Source: Bacteroidetes bacterium HGW-Bacteroidetes-5
Lineage (GTDB): Bacteria > Bacteroidota > Bacteroidia > Bacteroidales > UBA932
Direction: 5' to 3'
DNA: 64,000 nucleotides
Assembly (NCBI GenBank): GCA_002842515.1
Contig: PHDC01000003.1
Coordinates: forward strand, 16,338-80,337
Made by a program: the position numbers and the translations under genes. Below, in pieces: positions 25,723 through 34,605 of this stretch. The notes beneath the pieces were generated by a model, which did no database searches, had not been told where the DNA came from, and saw only the letters and a list, made by a program, of their open reading frames with translations. Position 1 is the stretch's first letter. The number at the start of each line of letters is the position of its first letter.

Positions 25723-28563
25723 TTATAATATTTTGTAATTTTGATCAATAACCCTTGATGCTCTCTCTTTGGCTATTCCCGTTTTATTTCCAAGATAAAA
25801 ACGGTATGTAAAGCCTATCAAAAAGAGTTGTTTAATATTATTTGATTTTGTGATAAGAAGATAGTTATCGGAGTAGGTTTTTAAAATGTTACTATTTTGA
25901 TTAAGAATATCATAGGCAGATAAAGTCAAATCGACCCTTCTGCGGAAGAGAGGTTTTGATAAAAATGCATTCCATATTGTAAATAAATCATCACTTCCGG
26001 AAATAAAGCCGGTGTACTTTCTTATATTAATATCTGATCTAAATATAAAATCTCCTGGCAGTTTTAAAACCACATCTCCGGAATAATTAAAAACCCATCC
26101 AATTTCCCGGGGCTTTCCAACTATTGAATATTGATTACTAATATTCTCTGCTTTTACACCAATTATAAAATCAATATCCTCAAATTTTGTTGTCAGATTT
26201 AGGTTTGCTGAGGAATTTAAAGATTTTGAAGCAATTTTTATGGAATTTATATAAGAGAACCCCTTATTTAACATCATCTCTAATTTCCCAGTCAAAAAAA
26301 ACTTGTTCTCATTAAAGAACGCGATATCATCATATCTGAACCCGAATATATAAAAGCCATCCTCATTAACCGGCATTGTATACTTGACCCCAAAATCGTC
26401 ATACCAGGATTTCATTATTATTTTATTGAAAGCAATAGTACTAATAAAAGTGAGCGATCTGTTACCATATGAATTTTCGGATTTCTGTTTTCTATCAAAA
26501 AATCTTTTGGGGTCAGTTGAGCGACCAATACCAAGTAATAATGTGTTATTAAACTCAGGTTTAAGATTAGGATTTCCGTTCGAAATATAAACAGGATTTG
26601 AGTTATCTTTAATAGGCTGTAATTGATTTATTGAAGGCGGTTTGCTATTACCTTTATACTGAATAATAAACTTACCTACTCCTGCTTTATTATAGGAAAG
26701 ATTCAATTCAGGAGCAATATTGGTCACTTTATTGGAAAAAATGGAAGAATCATTTAAAAATTTCATTATTAGTGGACTTATATTCAGGCCAATAGTATAT
26801 GATAATTTCTCCTTATTCTGTACTTTGGGCATAATAGTTAAAGAGAAAGACTGATCTGTAATCTTATTAGTGTATTCACCCGAATAATCCTTGACTAATA
26901 TACTATAACTATCGTTTAAACCCTTATTATATGTGTTTTTAACCATTTCATTTATCCTTGACGAAACGTTGTATTGAAATGATAAAATTAAATTCTTGAA
27001 AACCGGCTGAGAATATGTTAATCCGGAAGTTAACGAGATGTAATTATTACTGGTAGCAGATTGCTGGTTTACATTTATGACAGAATCAGAATTTGAGACA
27101 AAGTAATTATTGTTAGATATTTTCTGGCTTGAAGAATAGTCAATTGAGACATTAAACCTTATACCTTTTCCGGTTTTAGATAATTTCTTAATTATACTTA
27201 AACTAACGCCTCCTCTATTAATATCTGAATTTCCAAACTCTTTGCCATATCCATAATTAATTGTATCTCCTAATGGGGTTTTTGAACTGTATTCTTTTGT
27301 ATTGTTATCGGTATTTGTTGTTTTAAAGTAGTTGGCTTTTACTACAATCATATAATCTGACCCTGAATTCAAAGTTAAACCTGCCATAAATTTATGAATG
27401 CCATTTTTTGAATCTTCAATTTTTATCTGATCATCAATAATAATATTATCCGAAAGATAATTCTTTTGGTAAATTTCCATTTTAGAATCTTTATTGTCCT
27501 TATTGAAGGTGTAAGAAAAATCAGATTTTATGCTTTTTGAATTTTTATTAATAGCTGTATTAATATTTGATCCGGCACTAAAACTATTAATATTTCCAAC
27601 TGAAGTTGAAACTGACTTGGGTATATTTGCAGCTGTACCAATAAAGGCGTATTGATTCTGTTTGTCGAATTTTGCTAACATCCCATCTGTTTTATATCTG
27701 CTTTTCAGTCCAACAGATGCATTGCTATTACCTACCCACCCATTTATTTCGTTTTTAGTTTTCACATCTGCCGTCTTTTTCGAATTACCATCGTCAATCC
27801 CTAAGAAGTCCAACTCTTCTGACCTTTTATCAAAGACTTTAACATTCTGCACTAATCTGGCGGGTAGAATTTTTGAAACATAGGAGGGATCACTTGTGAA
27901 AAAAGTTCTTCCATTTACCGTAATTTGTTCAAGGATTGACCCATTAACTGTAATCCTTCCATTTTTGTCAATAGCCCAACCAGGGAGTTTTCTGAAAAAA
28001 TCTTCCAGCATATCGGACTCTTTAATGTCAAATGCAGATGCATTGTATTGAATGGTATCTCCAATCATTTTAACAGGTATTGTCGTTGCCTTAACTTTTG
28101 CCTCATCTAAGAGAAAAGAACTCTCTTTCATACACTTAGTGCCTAAATCTTTTACAACGCCAAGTGAATCTAAAGAATTGCCATCTAAAAAAAATACATT
28201 ATTAATAATTAGGGGGTGGAATCCAAGATACTCCAAAACAATATCGTATTTATACCATGGGCTTAATTTTTGAAAAACAATCTTTCCGGAAGAATCGGAA
28301 AGTGAATAATTATAAACCTCTTTTTTATCACTAATATCTATTTTACTATCATACCTGAAGAGCGATGCCGTTACAAATTCAAGAGGCTGATTGTTTGTAC
28401 TATCTTTTACAAGCATAGTTATCTGAAAATTAGCATCTAATACTTTTGGCGAGGATATTGGTTTTTTATCTTGAGAAAAAATCAAATTCACATTTAAAAA
28501 TAATAAAGTGATCAAATATTTTTTAACAATTGGTTTGAATCTATCTAAAAAAAATGCATGCAT
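25723..28563 (-). CDS. Outer-membrane beta-barrel protein, TonB-receptor-like
   Basis: The 946-residue protein begins with a signal sequence (about 1-31, KYLITLLFLNVNLIFSQD), followed by a carboxypeptidase-regulatory-like domain (NQPLEFVTASLFRYDS), a plug-like domain (VKMIGDTIQYNASAFDIKESDMLEDFFRKLPGW, about 163-195) and a long beta-barrel of the outer membrane protein beta-barrel 3 family. FYLGNKTG near the end belongs to the final strands. It has no SusD partner next to it. The gene is clearly more AT-rich than the glycan genes upstream. The promoter region contains arrays of TGCTGCG and inverted repeats, and a TPR/HTH regulator gene lies upstream. Function is probably import or surface attachment; ligand unknown. 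Confidence 0.8.
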   Translation of the reverse strand: MHAFFLDRFKPIVKKYLITLLFLNVNLIFSQDKKPISSPKVLDANFQITMLVKDSTNNQPLEFVTASLFRYDSKIDISDKKEVYNYSLSDSSGKIVFQKLSPWYKYDIVLEYLGFHPLIINNVFFLDGNSLDSLGVVKDLGTKCMKESSFLLDEAKVKATTIPVKMIGDTIQYNASAFDIKESDMLEDFFRKLPGWAIDKNGRITVNGSILEQITVNGRTFFTSDPSYVSKILPARLVQNVKVFDKRSEELDFLGIDDGNSKKTADVKTKNEINGWVGNSNASVGLKSRYKTDGMLAKFDKQNQYAFIGTAANIPKSVSTSVGNINSFSAGSNINTAINKNSKSIKSDFSYTFNKDNKDSKMEIYQKNYLSDNIIIDDQIKIEDSKNGIHKFMAGLTLNSGSDYMIVVKANYFKTTNTDNNTKEYSSKTPLGDTINYGYGKEFGNSDINRGGVSLSIIKKLSKTGKGIRFNVSIDYSSSQKISNNNYFVSNSDSVINVNQQSATSNNYISLTSGLTYSQPVFKNLILSFQYNVSSRINEMVKNTYNKGLNDSYSILVKDYSGEYTNKITDQSFSLTIMPKVQNKEKLSYTIGLNISPLIMKFLNDSSIFSNKVTNIAPELNLSYNKAGVGKFIIQYKGNSKPPSINQLQPIKDNSNPVYISNGNPNLKPEFNNTLLLGIGRSTDPKRFFDRKQKSENSYGNRSLTFISTIAFNKIIMKSWYDDFGVKYTMPVNEDGFYIFGFRYDDIAFFNENKFFLTGKLEMMLNKGFSYINSIKIASKSLNSSANLNLTTKFEDIDFIIGVKAENISNQYSIVGKPREIGWVFNYSGDVVLKLPGDFIFRSDINIRKYTGFISGSDDLFTIWNAFLSKPLFRRRVDLTLSAYDILNQNSNILKTYSDNYLLITKSNNIKQLFLIGFTYRFYLGNKTGIAKERASRVIDQNYKIL

Positions 28564-28590
28564 ATGTGTAGTATAGAAAATATATAATAA

Positions 28591-28619
28591 TATTGATAGC
28601 TAATAATTGATTATCAATA
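28591..28619. promoter_or_regulatory. Inverted repeat upstream of the beta-barrel gene
   Basis: TATTGATA (28591-28598) and TATCAATA (28612-28619) are exact reverse complements, 13 nt apart, 28 bases upstream of the beta-barrel start. It may be a hairpin in the leader or an operator. Confidence 0.4.
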
Positions 28620-28702
28620 AAATAATGCGTTTTACATATTCTAATAATTTCAATTTTGTAAATATAACTACATCATTATCACATTAAAATAACAAACGTT
28701 TT

Positions 28703-28783
28703 TGCTGCGTTTTGCTGCGCATTTTTTACAGACAAAAAAATGATTGTCTGTAATTTACAACTCTTCTGCTGCGATATGTTGCG
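28703..28783. promoter_or_regulatory. Helically phased TGCTGCG heptamers
   Basis: TGCTGCG occurs at 28703-28709, 28713-28719 and 28767-28773, and TGTTGCG at 28777-28783. Within each pair the period is exactly 10 bp. GC-rich heptamers stand out in this AT-rich region, and helical spacing is typical of protein-binding sites. The array lies between the TPR/HTH regulator gene stop and the beta-barrel start. Confidence 0.5.
28726..28753. terminator. 10-bp inverted repeat, possible terminator of the TPR/HTH gene
   Basis: TTACAGACAA (28726-28735) and TTGTCTGTAA (28744-28753) pair perfectly with an 8-nt loop, 33 bases after the TPR/HTH stop. On the minus strand it is followed by A-rich then T-rich sequence rather than a clear T tract, so it could also be an operator between the two heptamer pairs. 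Confidence 0.45.
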
Positions 28784-28785
28784 CG

Positions 28786-30498
28786 TTAGCTGCGGTGATT
28801 CGGTTCGTTTTTGAAGATCAAGAATGTGCTTTCTGGGTCGAATGGAAGATTTTTAGTTGAAAGGATTTTTTCTTTTATCCTCGCTTTTATTGCTCTAACA
28901 CTCGATTGCGTGTTATTGAGCAATTCAGAAATTTCTTTTGGACAAAATTTGAGGTCAAATAAAACTAAAACAACTATTTCCATATCTGATAAAGTTGATA
29001 GATACTTAATATTTGGATTTGCAGAAATAAAAGAGTCACTATTTGCTACTTCAGAGAGTTTATCCTTTGAAAGAGAGCGAAGAGTGGTGAGTGTTTCATT
29101 CAAATCATCAGACAACTCATTTGAAAATTTTCTGCTTCGGTTAGCATGTTTATTTACATCAACAACCAATTTTGGTAAAGCCTCTCCTGATGTTTCGCGA
29201 AGCTTGCTGATTAAGTTGGTCCGTTTTAATTCGCTTTCTAAAACTTTTCTTTTTATCATACAATCCTCTCTTTCAAGTTGAATTGTTTTATTTTTTTTTA
29301 CAAGATATATATATGAAAAAGAAAAAAATAAAGCCAATATAAAAATAGATGCGGAAAGAATGATTATAATAGTTTCTAATTTAAGTTGCATTTGAGTTAA
29401 ATTACCTAATCTTGATTGCAAATTTCCAACTTTGTTCTTGTCCATTTCTGAATGATAAGTGAGGAAAGAAAGAATCTGTTTTTGATTGTACTCAAAGGCT
29501 AATTTAAAATCTCTCACCTCAAAATGTGGATTAGTTAGTAACTCATAATTGAGATGAAGAGGATTCTCAGACGAGTTCTCAGTAAATTTTAGTGTAAGCT
29601 TTGTATACAATAAAGCACTGTCAGGATTATTAATAGTTATGTATTTTGAAGCAATTTGATTGTAAATATTTGTGTTCATTATTGTATCGCTGGCAAACTC
29701 AACAGCTATATCAAGCATTTTTTTTAGATACTCAAGAGATTTGTTTTGATCATTTTCTTGTGAATAATATTTCTGCATTTTATCATAAACGTCATACTTT
29801 ATATTTGGAGAAAGTGAGTCAATATTATTAAATGACCTAAGAAGAGTGAGAAATTTATCTTTCTTATTTTGAATCAGATATAATTCCATAAGTTCAAGTT
29901 TGGCCCTCTGAACCTCAATATGATATTCTAATTTTGAATTTAATTCTATGCTTTTTTCAAAATGCTCTTCTATAATTTTAACTCGCTTTGTTGAAGATAT
30001 TAAATCAGGAAAAGAAGAACTTTTGTTTGACATTAATACTCTCCCTAAGCAAGTATAAATTTGGCTTTTAAAGTCGTCGTCTTGAATGTTTTTTAAAAAA
30101 TAGATTCTTTCTGCCATTCGTAAATCGGGATAAAACATAGGGGTGAGTAAATTATGTTTATCATTTACAAGTCCCTTGTATAAAATAGATCGGCAAATAT
30201 TTCGATAGTCTCTCCCTTTTTTATACCAATCTACGGCAAGTGAAATAACAGAATCATCTTTATCGATAATCTCTGCTTTATTTCTAGCAATCGTTATTAA
30301 TAGTGAATAATAAGCTCCGTTTTTTCTAGATAGATTTTTATGGTTCAAAGATTTGAGACTATCCAGAACTTCATCTGGCTTTTCGTACAATATCTTATCC
30401 CATTGCTGCAGTTGATCATAAATAATCTCCTGTTCACCCTTGAATGATAAGCATGATATTAGTTGGCATGAAAGTAAGATAATCAGTAGATTTCTCAT
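28786..30498 (-). CDS. Membrane-tethered TPR sensor with C-terminal HTH
   Basis: The product of about 570 residues begins MRNLLIILLSCQLISCLSFKG, a signal or lipoprotein-like leader (an alternative start lies 9 bases upstream at 30507). Helical tetratricopeptide-like repeats fill about residues 30-370 (for example YDKMQKYYSQENDQNKSLEYLKKMLDIA). A single transmembrane helix follows (IIIILSASIFILALFFSFSY, about 380-400), then a coiled coil and a C-terminal LuxR-like helix-turn-helix (LSDMEIVVLVLFDLKFCPKE, ISELLNNTQSSVRAIKARI). This is the architecture of Bacteroidota regulators that sense in the periplasm and bind DNA in the cytoplasm. It probably controls the neighbouring beta-barrel gene. Confidence 0.75.
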   Translation of the reverse strand: MRNLLIILLSCQLISCLSFKGEQEIIYDQLQQWDKILYEKPDEVLDSLKSLNHKNLSRKNGAYYSLLITIARNKAEIIDKDDSVISLAVDWYKKGRDYRNICRSILYKGLVNDKHNLLTPMFYPDLRMAERIYFLKNIQDDDFKSQIYTCLGRVLMSNKSSSFPDLISSTKRVKIIEEHFEKSIELNSKLEYHIEVQRAKLELMELYLIQNKKDKFLTLLRSFNNIDSLSPNIKYDVYDKMQKYYSQENDQNKSLEYLKKMLDIAVEFASDTIMNTNIYNQIASKYITINNPDSALLYTKLTLKFTENSSENPLHLNYELLTNPHFEVRDFKLAFEYNQKQILSFLTYHSEMDKNKVGNLQSRLGNLTQMQLKLETIIIILSASIFILALFFSFSYIYLVKKNKTIQLEREDCMIKRKVLESELKRTNLISKLRETSGEALPKLVVDVNKHANRSRKFSNELSDDLNETLTTLRSLSKDKLSEVANSDSFISANPNIKYLSTLSDMEIVVLVLFDLKFCPKEISELLNNTQSSVRAIKARIKEKILSTKNLPFDPESTFLIFKNEPNHRS

Positions 30499-30617
30499 AG
30501 TGGACAAAAGTAATAATTATCAATGATTTTTTACACTATCCGAATATATTGTAATTTTAAAAAATTTCTCATACAAGTAGAGCATAATCAGCCGCATATA
30601 TTCATTTCCAAAGCAAC

Positions 30618-30736
30618 TCTCACAGCAGGAACGCCAATTTCATCACGGGCTTAATAATAAACCCTTAGACCAGCAGGGCAAACTCAGCCGTAAGGAGCGA
30701 ACTTGTGAGCGGATGAGGATTGGACGTTACCCGTTG
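30618..30736. repeat. Intergenic repeat element, copy A
   Basis: About 119 bp matching the element at 34462-34600. Shared blocks include TCTCACAGCAGGAA, CACGGGCT, AAACCCTT, CTCAGCCG, AAGGAGCGAACTTGTGAGCG and CCCGTTG in the same order. It has no ORF and lies 3' of the propeller gene at 30804-32039 and about 120 bp 5' of the TPR/HTH gene. Confidence 0.85.
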
Positions 30737-30803
30737 TGCTAAGAGGTTATAAGCCCAAAACGTGTAAAAGAAGCGTTCCTACACTCTACAAAAATAATTA
30801 CTC

Positions 30804-32039
30804 TCATTTCAGTTTCACCAGCACAACTACCGGGTTGTCGGTCTCTTTTAGACCGTCGGCTATCTTTTTGAATTTATCAGACACTTTATGGGTTTGGGCG
30901 TGTTGAATAAAATCAAGGGCATCAATAAATGATATCATATACTCATCATCGCTGATATAAATTGGCCAAAACGCAGGGCCACCTTCAAAATCATCAACGA
31001 AGCCAATTTGAGTATAAGCCGGCTGATCTGCAAAAGTAAAAGCTCCGTTTGTCTTATTAAATACAGCACAAGTAATTGGAAATAATATTTTTTTTCCGCT
31101 TCCAGATTTAGCCTCTCTTGGCTTATGAGCAAGTGATCCTAAATTAAACTGTAGGAATAAATAATCTCTACTTTCAAAAATATCTGCATAAAGATAAATA
31201 ACTGGAGAATTTGCTCCTGTACGACTATTGTAATCACTTTTTGGCTTAAATTCTCCATATTTTATAATAAAAGCAGTGTCTATCTCTAAATTTTTATTAA
31301 TACTTAAAACATACTCATCCAAACCATTTATTACTCTTACTGAATCTCTGAAGTTGAAAATTCGTGGGTCTGTAAACGAATACGCTCTTGACAGCTCACT
31401 TACAAGCTTTTTTTCTGCCTCGGGATATTTTATTGTAAGTTTATAATTTGACGTGGTATCCACTACTACAACAGAGTAATCATTCACTTTAGCCATACTC
31501 ACAGATAAGAAATAGGTATTTTCGTCCAATTTGCAAAATTTGGTAAAATTATAGCTGGATGAGTTGACATTTGTTCTGTAGTTAACAGATCTTATAAATT
31601 GGCCCCCAGATGTATACTCAGTAATTTTATCAAATGATCGTATGCAGATATTCCCTGTGCTACTTTCAATTTGCAGATCGCTTATATATCCATACTCCTG
31701 CGGCCCTCTCCCATATCTATTGAATTGCCTTATAAACTCGCCTTTTGTGTTAAAAATTTTAAGTATTGAAGAGTGATGTCCCTTAACTTCATTAACATAG
31801 ATAAGACTACCCTCAAAAAATAGGCCCCTACGCACGGTTCCAACAAGCGAACTATCATTTGTCCCTAAAGGAATATAAGAAATATCACTTGCTATCTCGG
31901 AGAGGCCAACGACTCTTCCTTTCCCAATGCTGCCCGCAACATCAATAACCCTAAGATCAAGCTTCTGATTATCACTATTTGATACACAGGAACTAAGAGA
32001 GATTAGTAAAGCTATTGCTATTAAAATTTTTTCTTTCAT
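30804..32039 (-). CDS. 6-bladed beta-propeller lipoprotein, intact paralogue
   Basis: Start at 32037-32039 gives MKEKILIAIALLISLSSCVSN, a lipoprotein signal; the frame to 32087 is longer but less likely. The body has LRVIDVAGSIGKGRVVGLSEIASDISYIPLGT, then FNTKGEFIRQFNRYGRGPQEYGYISDLQI, and ends with DFIQHAQTHKVSDKFKKIADGLKETDNPVVVLVKLK. These are the 6-bladed propeller (DUF5128-type) features. Its first about 85 codons and last about 95 codons match the broken copy at 33745-34334. Function unknown; such proteins sit in the periplasm or on the cell surface. Confidence 0.8.
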   Translation of the reverse strand: MKEKILIAIALLISLSSCVSNSDNQKLDLRVIDVAGSIGKGRVVGLSEIASDISYIPLGTNDSSLVGTVRRGLFFEGSLIYVNEVKGHHSSILKIFNTKGEFIRQFNRYGRGPQEYGYISDLQIESSTGNICIRSFDKITEYTSGGQFIRSVNYRTNVNSSSYNFTKFCKLDENTYFLSVSMAKVNDYSVVVVDTTSNYKLTIKYPEAEKKLVSELSRAYSFTDPRIFNFRDSVRVINGLDEYVLSINKNLEIDTAFIIKYGEFKPKSDYNSRTGANSPVIYLYADIFESRDYLFLQFNLGSLAHKPREAKSGSGKKILFPITCAVFNKTNGAFTFADQPAYTQIGFVDDFEGGPAFWPIYISDDEYMISFIDALDFIQHAQTHKVSDKFKKIADGLKETDNPVVVLVKLK

Positions 32040-32127
32040 ACTAAAGATTTTTACAAAATAGTAAATAATAGATCTTTTTAAAATCATTTTTAAAATTAGT
32101 AATTGGTGAGATGGTCTAAGGCGTCTC

Positions 32128-33378
32128 TTACTGTCTAAAAGCCGGATTCATTAACTCCTGTTCGGAACGGGGTATACCAATTTTATCTGCCCAACCTCTC
32201 CATTGTTTAACGGAAGAAAGTACTTGTGCAAGAACTTGATCCATTTCTGAGGAATTTAGTCTAAAATATTCACCTACACTTTTAGCTAATTCAAAATCCA
32301 ACGCATTATTGTCAATATCGATGTTTAGGGCTAAACCATTCTTATCTATAGATGGATTTAAATCATAGGCAGGCGATAATTCCCATCCTTTATCTGTTAA
32401 AATAAATCCGTGATTTCGGAGATGATCGTCGGTGTTGGAAACCGCTATATTAAAAACGACCCTACGCCATAGTTCTGTTAAATTCTCTTTGACATGACAA
32501 CCATTTGATTCAATGAAGTCTACCAAGTCCAGATAACTCAAAGGATGATCCTTGATGGTCTCTTCATCGTTTCCCGTCATAGTCATAGCCGATGAAAAAT
32601 GTATCCTATTTGTTCCTTCCCGGTCAAAACGTTTGGTGAAAAAGGTATGATACTGTCCACGTAATTTCTCGATGCTACAGTATGACATTTTGATTCCTGC
32701 ATTTATAGCCAATTGATAGGTTAAATACTCCCACGCCCCTTTATCGATGCTATCGTTTTTTGATGGGAATTTCGCTATCCAAAGTTCACCCTGCTCATCT
32801 ACAACATTCGCCTTTGGCCTTGCTCCACCCAAGGATGAGCCAGGTGCAACCAAAATATCCAACCATTTTCTTATAGCATCGCTATCAGTATCATTCTCAT
32901 AGTGCTCCACCGCTTGCTGCAGTTCACGGACCGTGGACCAAGGTGGTACCGCTTTTTCAATATTATTATCCAGAAATGGACCTTCAGGATCAAGTTTAAA
33001 GCGCAAAGCCCCAATTCTAGTCACGTCATATATTCCGAGCAAGTAATCGATGTCGTATAAGTTTCGGGCTTTATTGCCTCTTGTTTTTGCCAAGAGGGTT
33101 TCACGACGTTTCATTAAAGTCCGTCCCCAAGTGTCAGGCATACTATCCATAAATAGCCCAAAATTTTCTTTGTTATGGGGGAATTGCAGTCCAGAATAGA
33201 ATTGAATATCTGGGTCGATAAGTCTGTGGCCTCCTGTTTTTAGCCAATCTTTATCGTATTCAAAACTAAAGGCTTTTCGACCTTTTGCTTGGTGGGCAGA
33301 TAATATTCCTAACATCATTGGCTGGGACATCCCCTTCCAGTGTGCATAAACATAGATATCGATTTTTGACGTCACCAT
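32128..33378 (-). CDS. hipA: HipA family serine/threonine kinase toxin
   Basis: The 416-residue protein has the N-terminal HipA domain (about 20-130, with GLFMDSMPDTWGRTLMKRRE) and the kinase domain. GSSLGGARPKA (180-190) is the P-loop-like motif, and NTDDHLRNHGF (315-325) holds the catalytic Asp and metal-binding Asn; LSPAYDLNP follows with the DFG-equivalent Asp. HipA-type kinases phosphorylate targets such as glutamyl-tRNA synthetase and are held by HipB. All key residues are present, so the toxin may be active. The start lies one base after the hipB stop, consistent with translational coupling. The pair sits between two propeller paralogues. Confidence 0.92.
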   Translation of the reverse strand: MVTSKIDIYVYAHWKGMSQPMMLGILSAHQAKGRKAFSFEYDKDWLKTGGHRLIDPDIQFYSGLQFPHNKENFGLFMDSMPDTWGRTLMKRRETLLAKTRGNKARNLYDIDYLLGIYDVTRIGALRFKLDPEGPFLDNNIEKAVPPWSTVRELQQAVEHYENDTDSDAIRKWLDILVAPGSSLGGARPKANVVDEQGELWIAKFPSKNDSIDKGAWEYLTYQLAINAGIKMSYCSIEKLRGQYHTFFTKRFDREGTNRIHFSSAMTMTGNDEETIKDHPLSYLDLVDFIESNGCHVKENLTELWRRVVFNIAVSNTDDHLRNHGFILTDKGWELSPAYDLNPSIDKNGLALNIDIDNNALDFELAKSVGEYFRLNSSEMDQVLAQVLSSVKQWRGWADKIGIPRSEQELMNPAFRQ

Positions 33379-33379
33379 T

Positions 33380-33661
33380 TTACAGTAATTCTAAGTCTTG
33401 CAATTTCCTTCCGAATTCATCATCGGCAGCCAATTTTAAGAAATCGTCCTGCAAGCTAAGTATTCGCAGGACATTAAAATAAGCCCCAATGGCGACCCCG
33501 GGATCACCTTTTTCAACCAAATACAAAGTAGAGCGCGCTATGCCTGCCCGTTCGGCCACTTGTATAGACGTTAGTTTTCTACGCCTTCGCGCGAGCTTTA
33601 TGTTCTCGCCCATTTTCTCCAAAAGCATCTTGTATTTAGGTAGGACCAAATGTTTTCTCAT
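33380..33661 (-). CDS. hipB: HipB-like XRE antitoxin
   Basis: This 93-residue protein has a Cro/CI-type helix-turn-helix (KLARRRRKLTSIQVAERAGIARSTLYLVEKGD, about 20-55). It is the first gene of the hipBA pair and immediately precedes hipA. By analogy it neutralises HipA and represses the operon. The inverted repeat over the promoter at 33673-33711 is a suitable operator. Confidence 0.9.
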   Translation of the reverse strand: MRKHLVLPKYKMLLEKMGENIKLARRRRKLTSIQVAERAGIARSTLYLVEKGDPGVAIGAYFNVLRILSLQDDFLKLAADDEFGRKLQDLELL

Positions 33662-33672
33662 ATCAAATGTTT

Positions 33673-33711
33673 GTTATTTCATACAAATATAGTAAATGTG
33701 ATTGAAATAAC
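33673..33711 (-). promoter_or_regulatory. hipBA promoter with inverted repeat operator
   Basis: GTTATTTCA (33673-33681) and TGAAATAAC (33703-33711) form a 9-bp inverted repeat, 21 nt apart, starting 12 bases upstream of hipB. The minus-strand TATATTTG (33691-33684), a TAnnTTTG match, lies between the arms, so a bound repressor would cover the promoter. The -33 element is weak. Confidence 0.6.
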
Positions 33712-33744
33712 GAACGTTTCAAAAAATATATCACTCGGATACTC

Positions 33745-34334
33745 TTATTTTAGTTTCACCAGCACAACTACAGGGTTGTCGTCTTCTTTTAGACCGTCGG
33801 CTATCTTTTTGAACTTGTCAGATACTTTGTGGGTTTGGGCGTGTTGGATAAATTTATAAGCGTCAATTATAGTCACCATATAATCATCTTCACTTATATA
33901 TTCCGGCCAAACTGCCGGACCACCCTCAAAATCATCAACAAAACCAAACTGGTTAATCTCCGGTTGATCTACATATTGAAATTGCCCGGTTTTTTTGTTG
34001 AAGAGTGAAGCTGTTATAGGTTCCTCTAACGTCTCCCCTCTTTCTCCTGCTTTACCTCCTTGTAACTTAATCCTTGGTTTTTTACAAAATTTAAGTATGT
34101 CAATGGAGGTGCAAGTAATGATTCATCATTGGTTTCTAAGGGTATATAGTCTATACTCTCTGCAATATCAGAAAGATTAACTACACTGGTTTTTCCGACA
34201 TTCCCTGCTAAATCAATTACTCTTAAGTCCTTCGTTTTTTCTTCTTGTGTACAAGAGAATAACGTAATCGTCATTACAATTAATAATATCAACCCTGATA
34301 AAAATAATCTACAAACTCTAAAATTATTACACAT
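33745..34334 (-). pseudogene. Broken 6-bladed propeller lipoprotein (internal deletion and frameshift)
   Basis: The 5' part (start at 34334) encodes a lipoprotein signal and about 85 residues (LRVIDLAGNVGKTSVVNLSDIAESIDYIPLET) matching the intact paralogue at 30804-32039. After about 34100 the similarity jumps to the C-terminal 110 residues, from KKPRIKLQGGKAGERGE through FVDDFEGGPAVWPEYIS to KKIADGLKEDDNPVVVLVKLK, but in another frame; the original frame stops at 34026. Roughly 225 codons are missing. The two halves are too consistent with one former gene to be separate genes. The short N-terminal frame may still be translated into a lipoprotein fragment. Confidence 0.85.
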
Positions 34335-34461
34335 ATTGATACCATTTAAATCAATTAAACAACCCGAAAAATATTAAATACCGCTTAGGTACTCAGCACC
34401 CTAAAATTATGATAATTACTTTGTTTGAGCAAATAAATCTATTGATTTTTTTCAAAAGAAA

Positions 34462-34600
34462 TCTCACAGCAGGAATACAATTCTCTCCACGGGCTGTATA
34501 ATAAAAACCCTTCGCAACAATAGGGCACACTCAGCCGGAAGGAGCGAACTTGTGAGCGGATGAGGATGGACGTGCACAATGAGGATTGACGTGCCCGTTG
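34462..34600. repeat. Intergenic repeat element, copy B
   Basis: This copy matches 30618-30736 and contains an extra internal duplication: TGAGGATGGACGTGC (34561-34575) and TGAGGATTGACGTGC (34580-34594). It ends 5 bases from the stop of the NamZ-like gene and lies about 128 bp upstream of the propeller pseudogene, a position equivalent to copy A. Confidence 0.85.
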
Positions 34601-34605
34601 ACGGA

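Noticed and set aside
25723..34600. An integrated phage or transposon, suggested by AT-rich composition
   Set aside because: No integrase, transposase, terminal repeat or tRNA insertion site is visible; only the intergenic repeat and hipBA hint at mobility.
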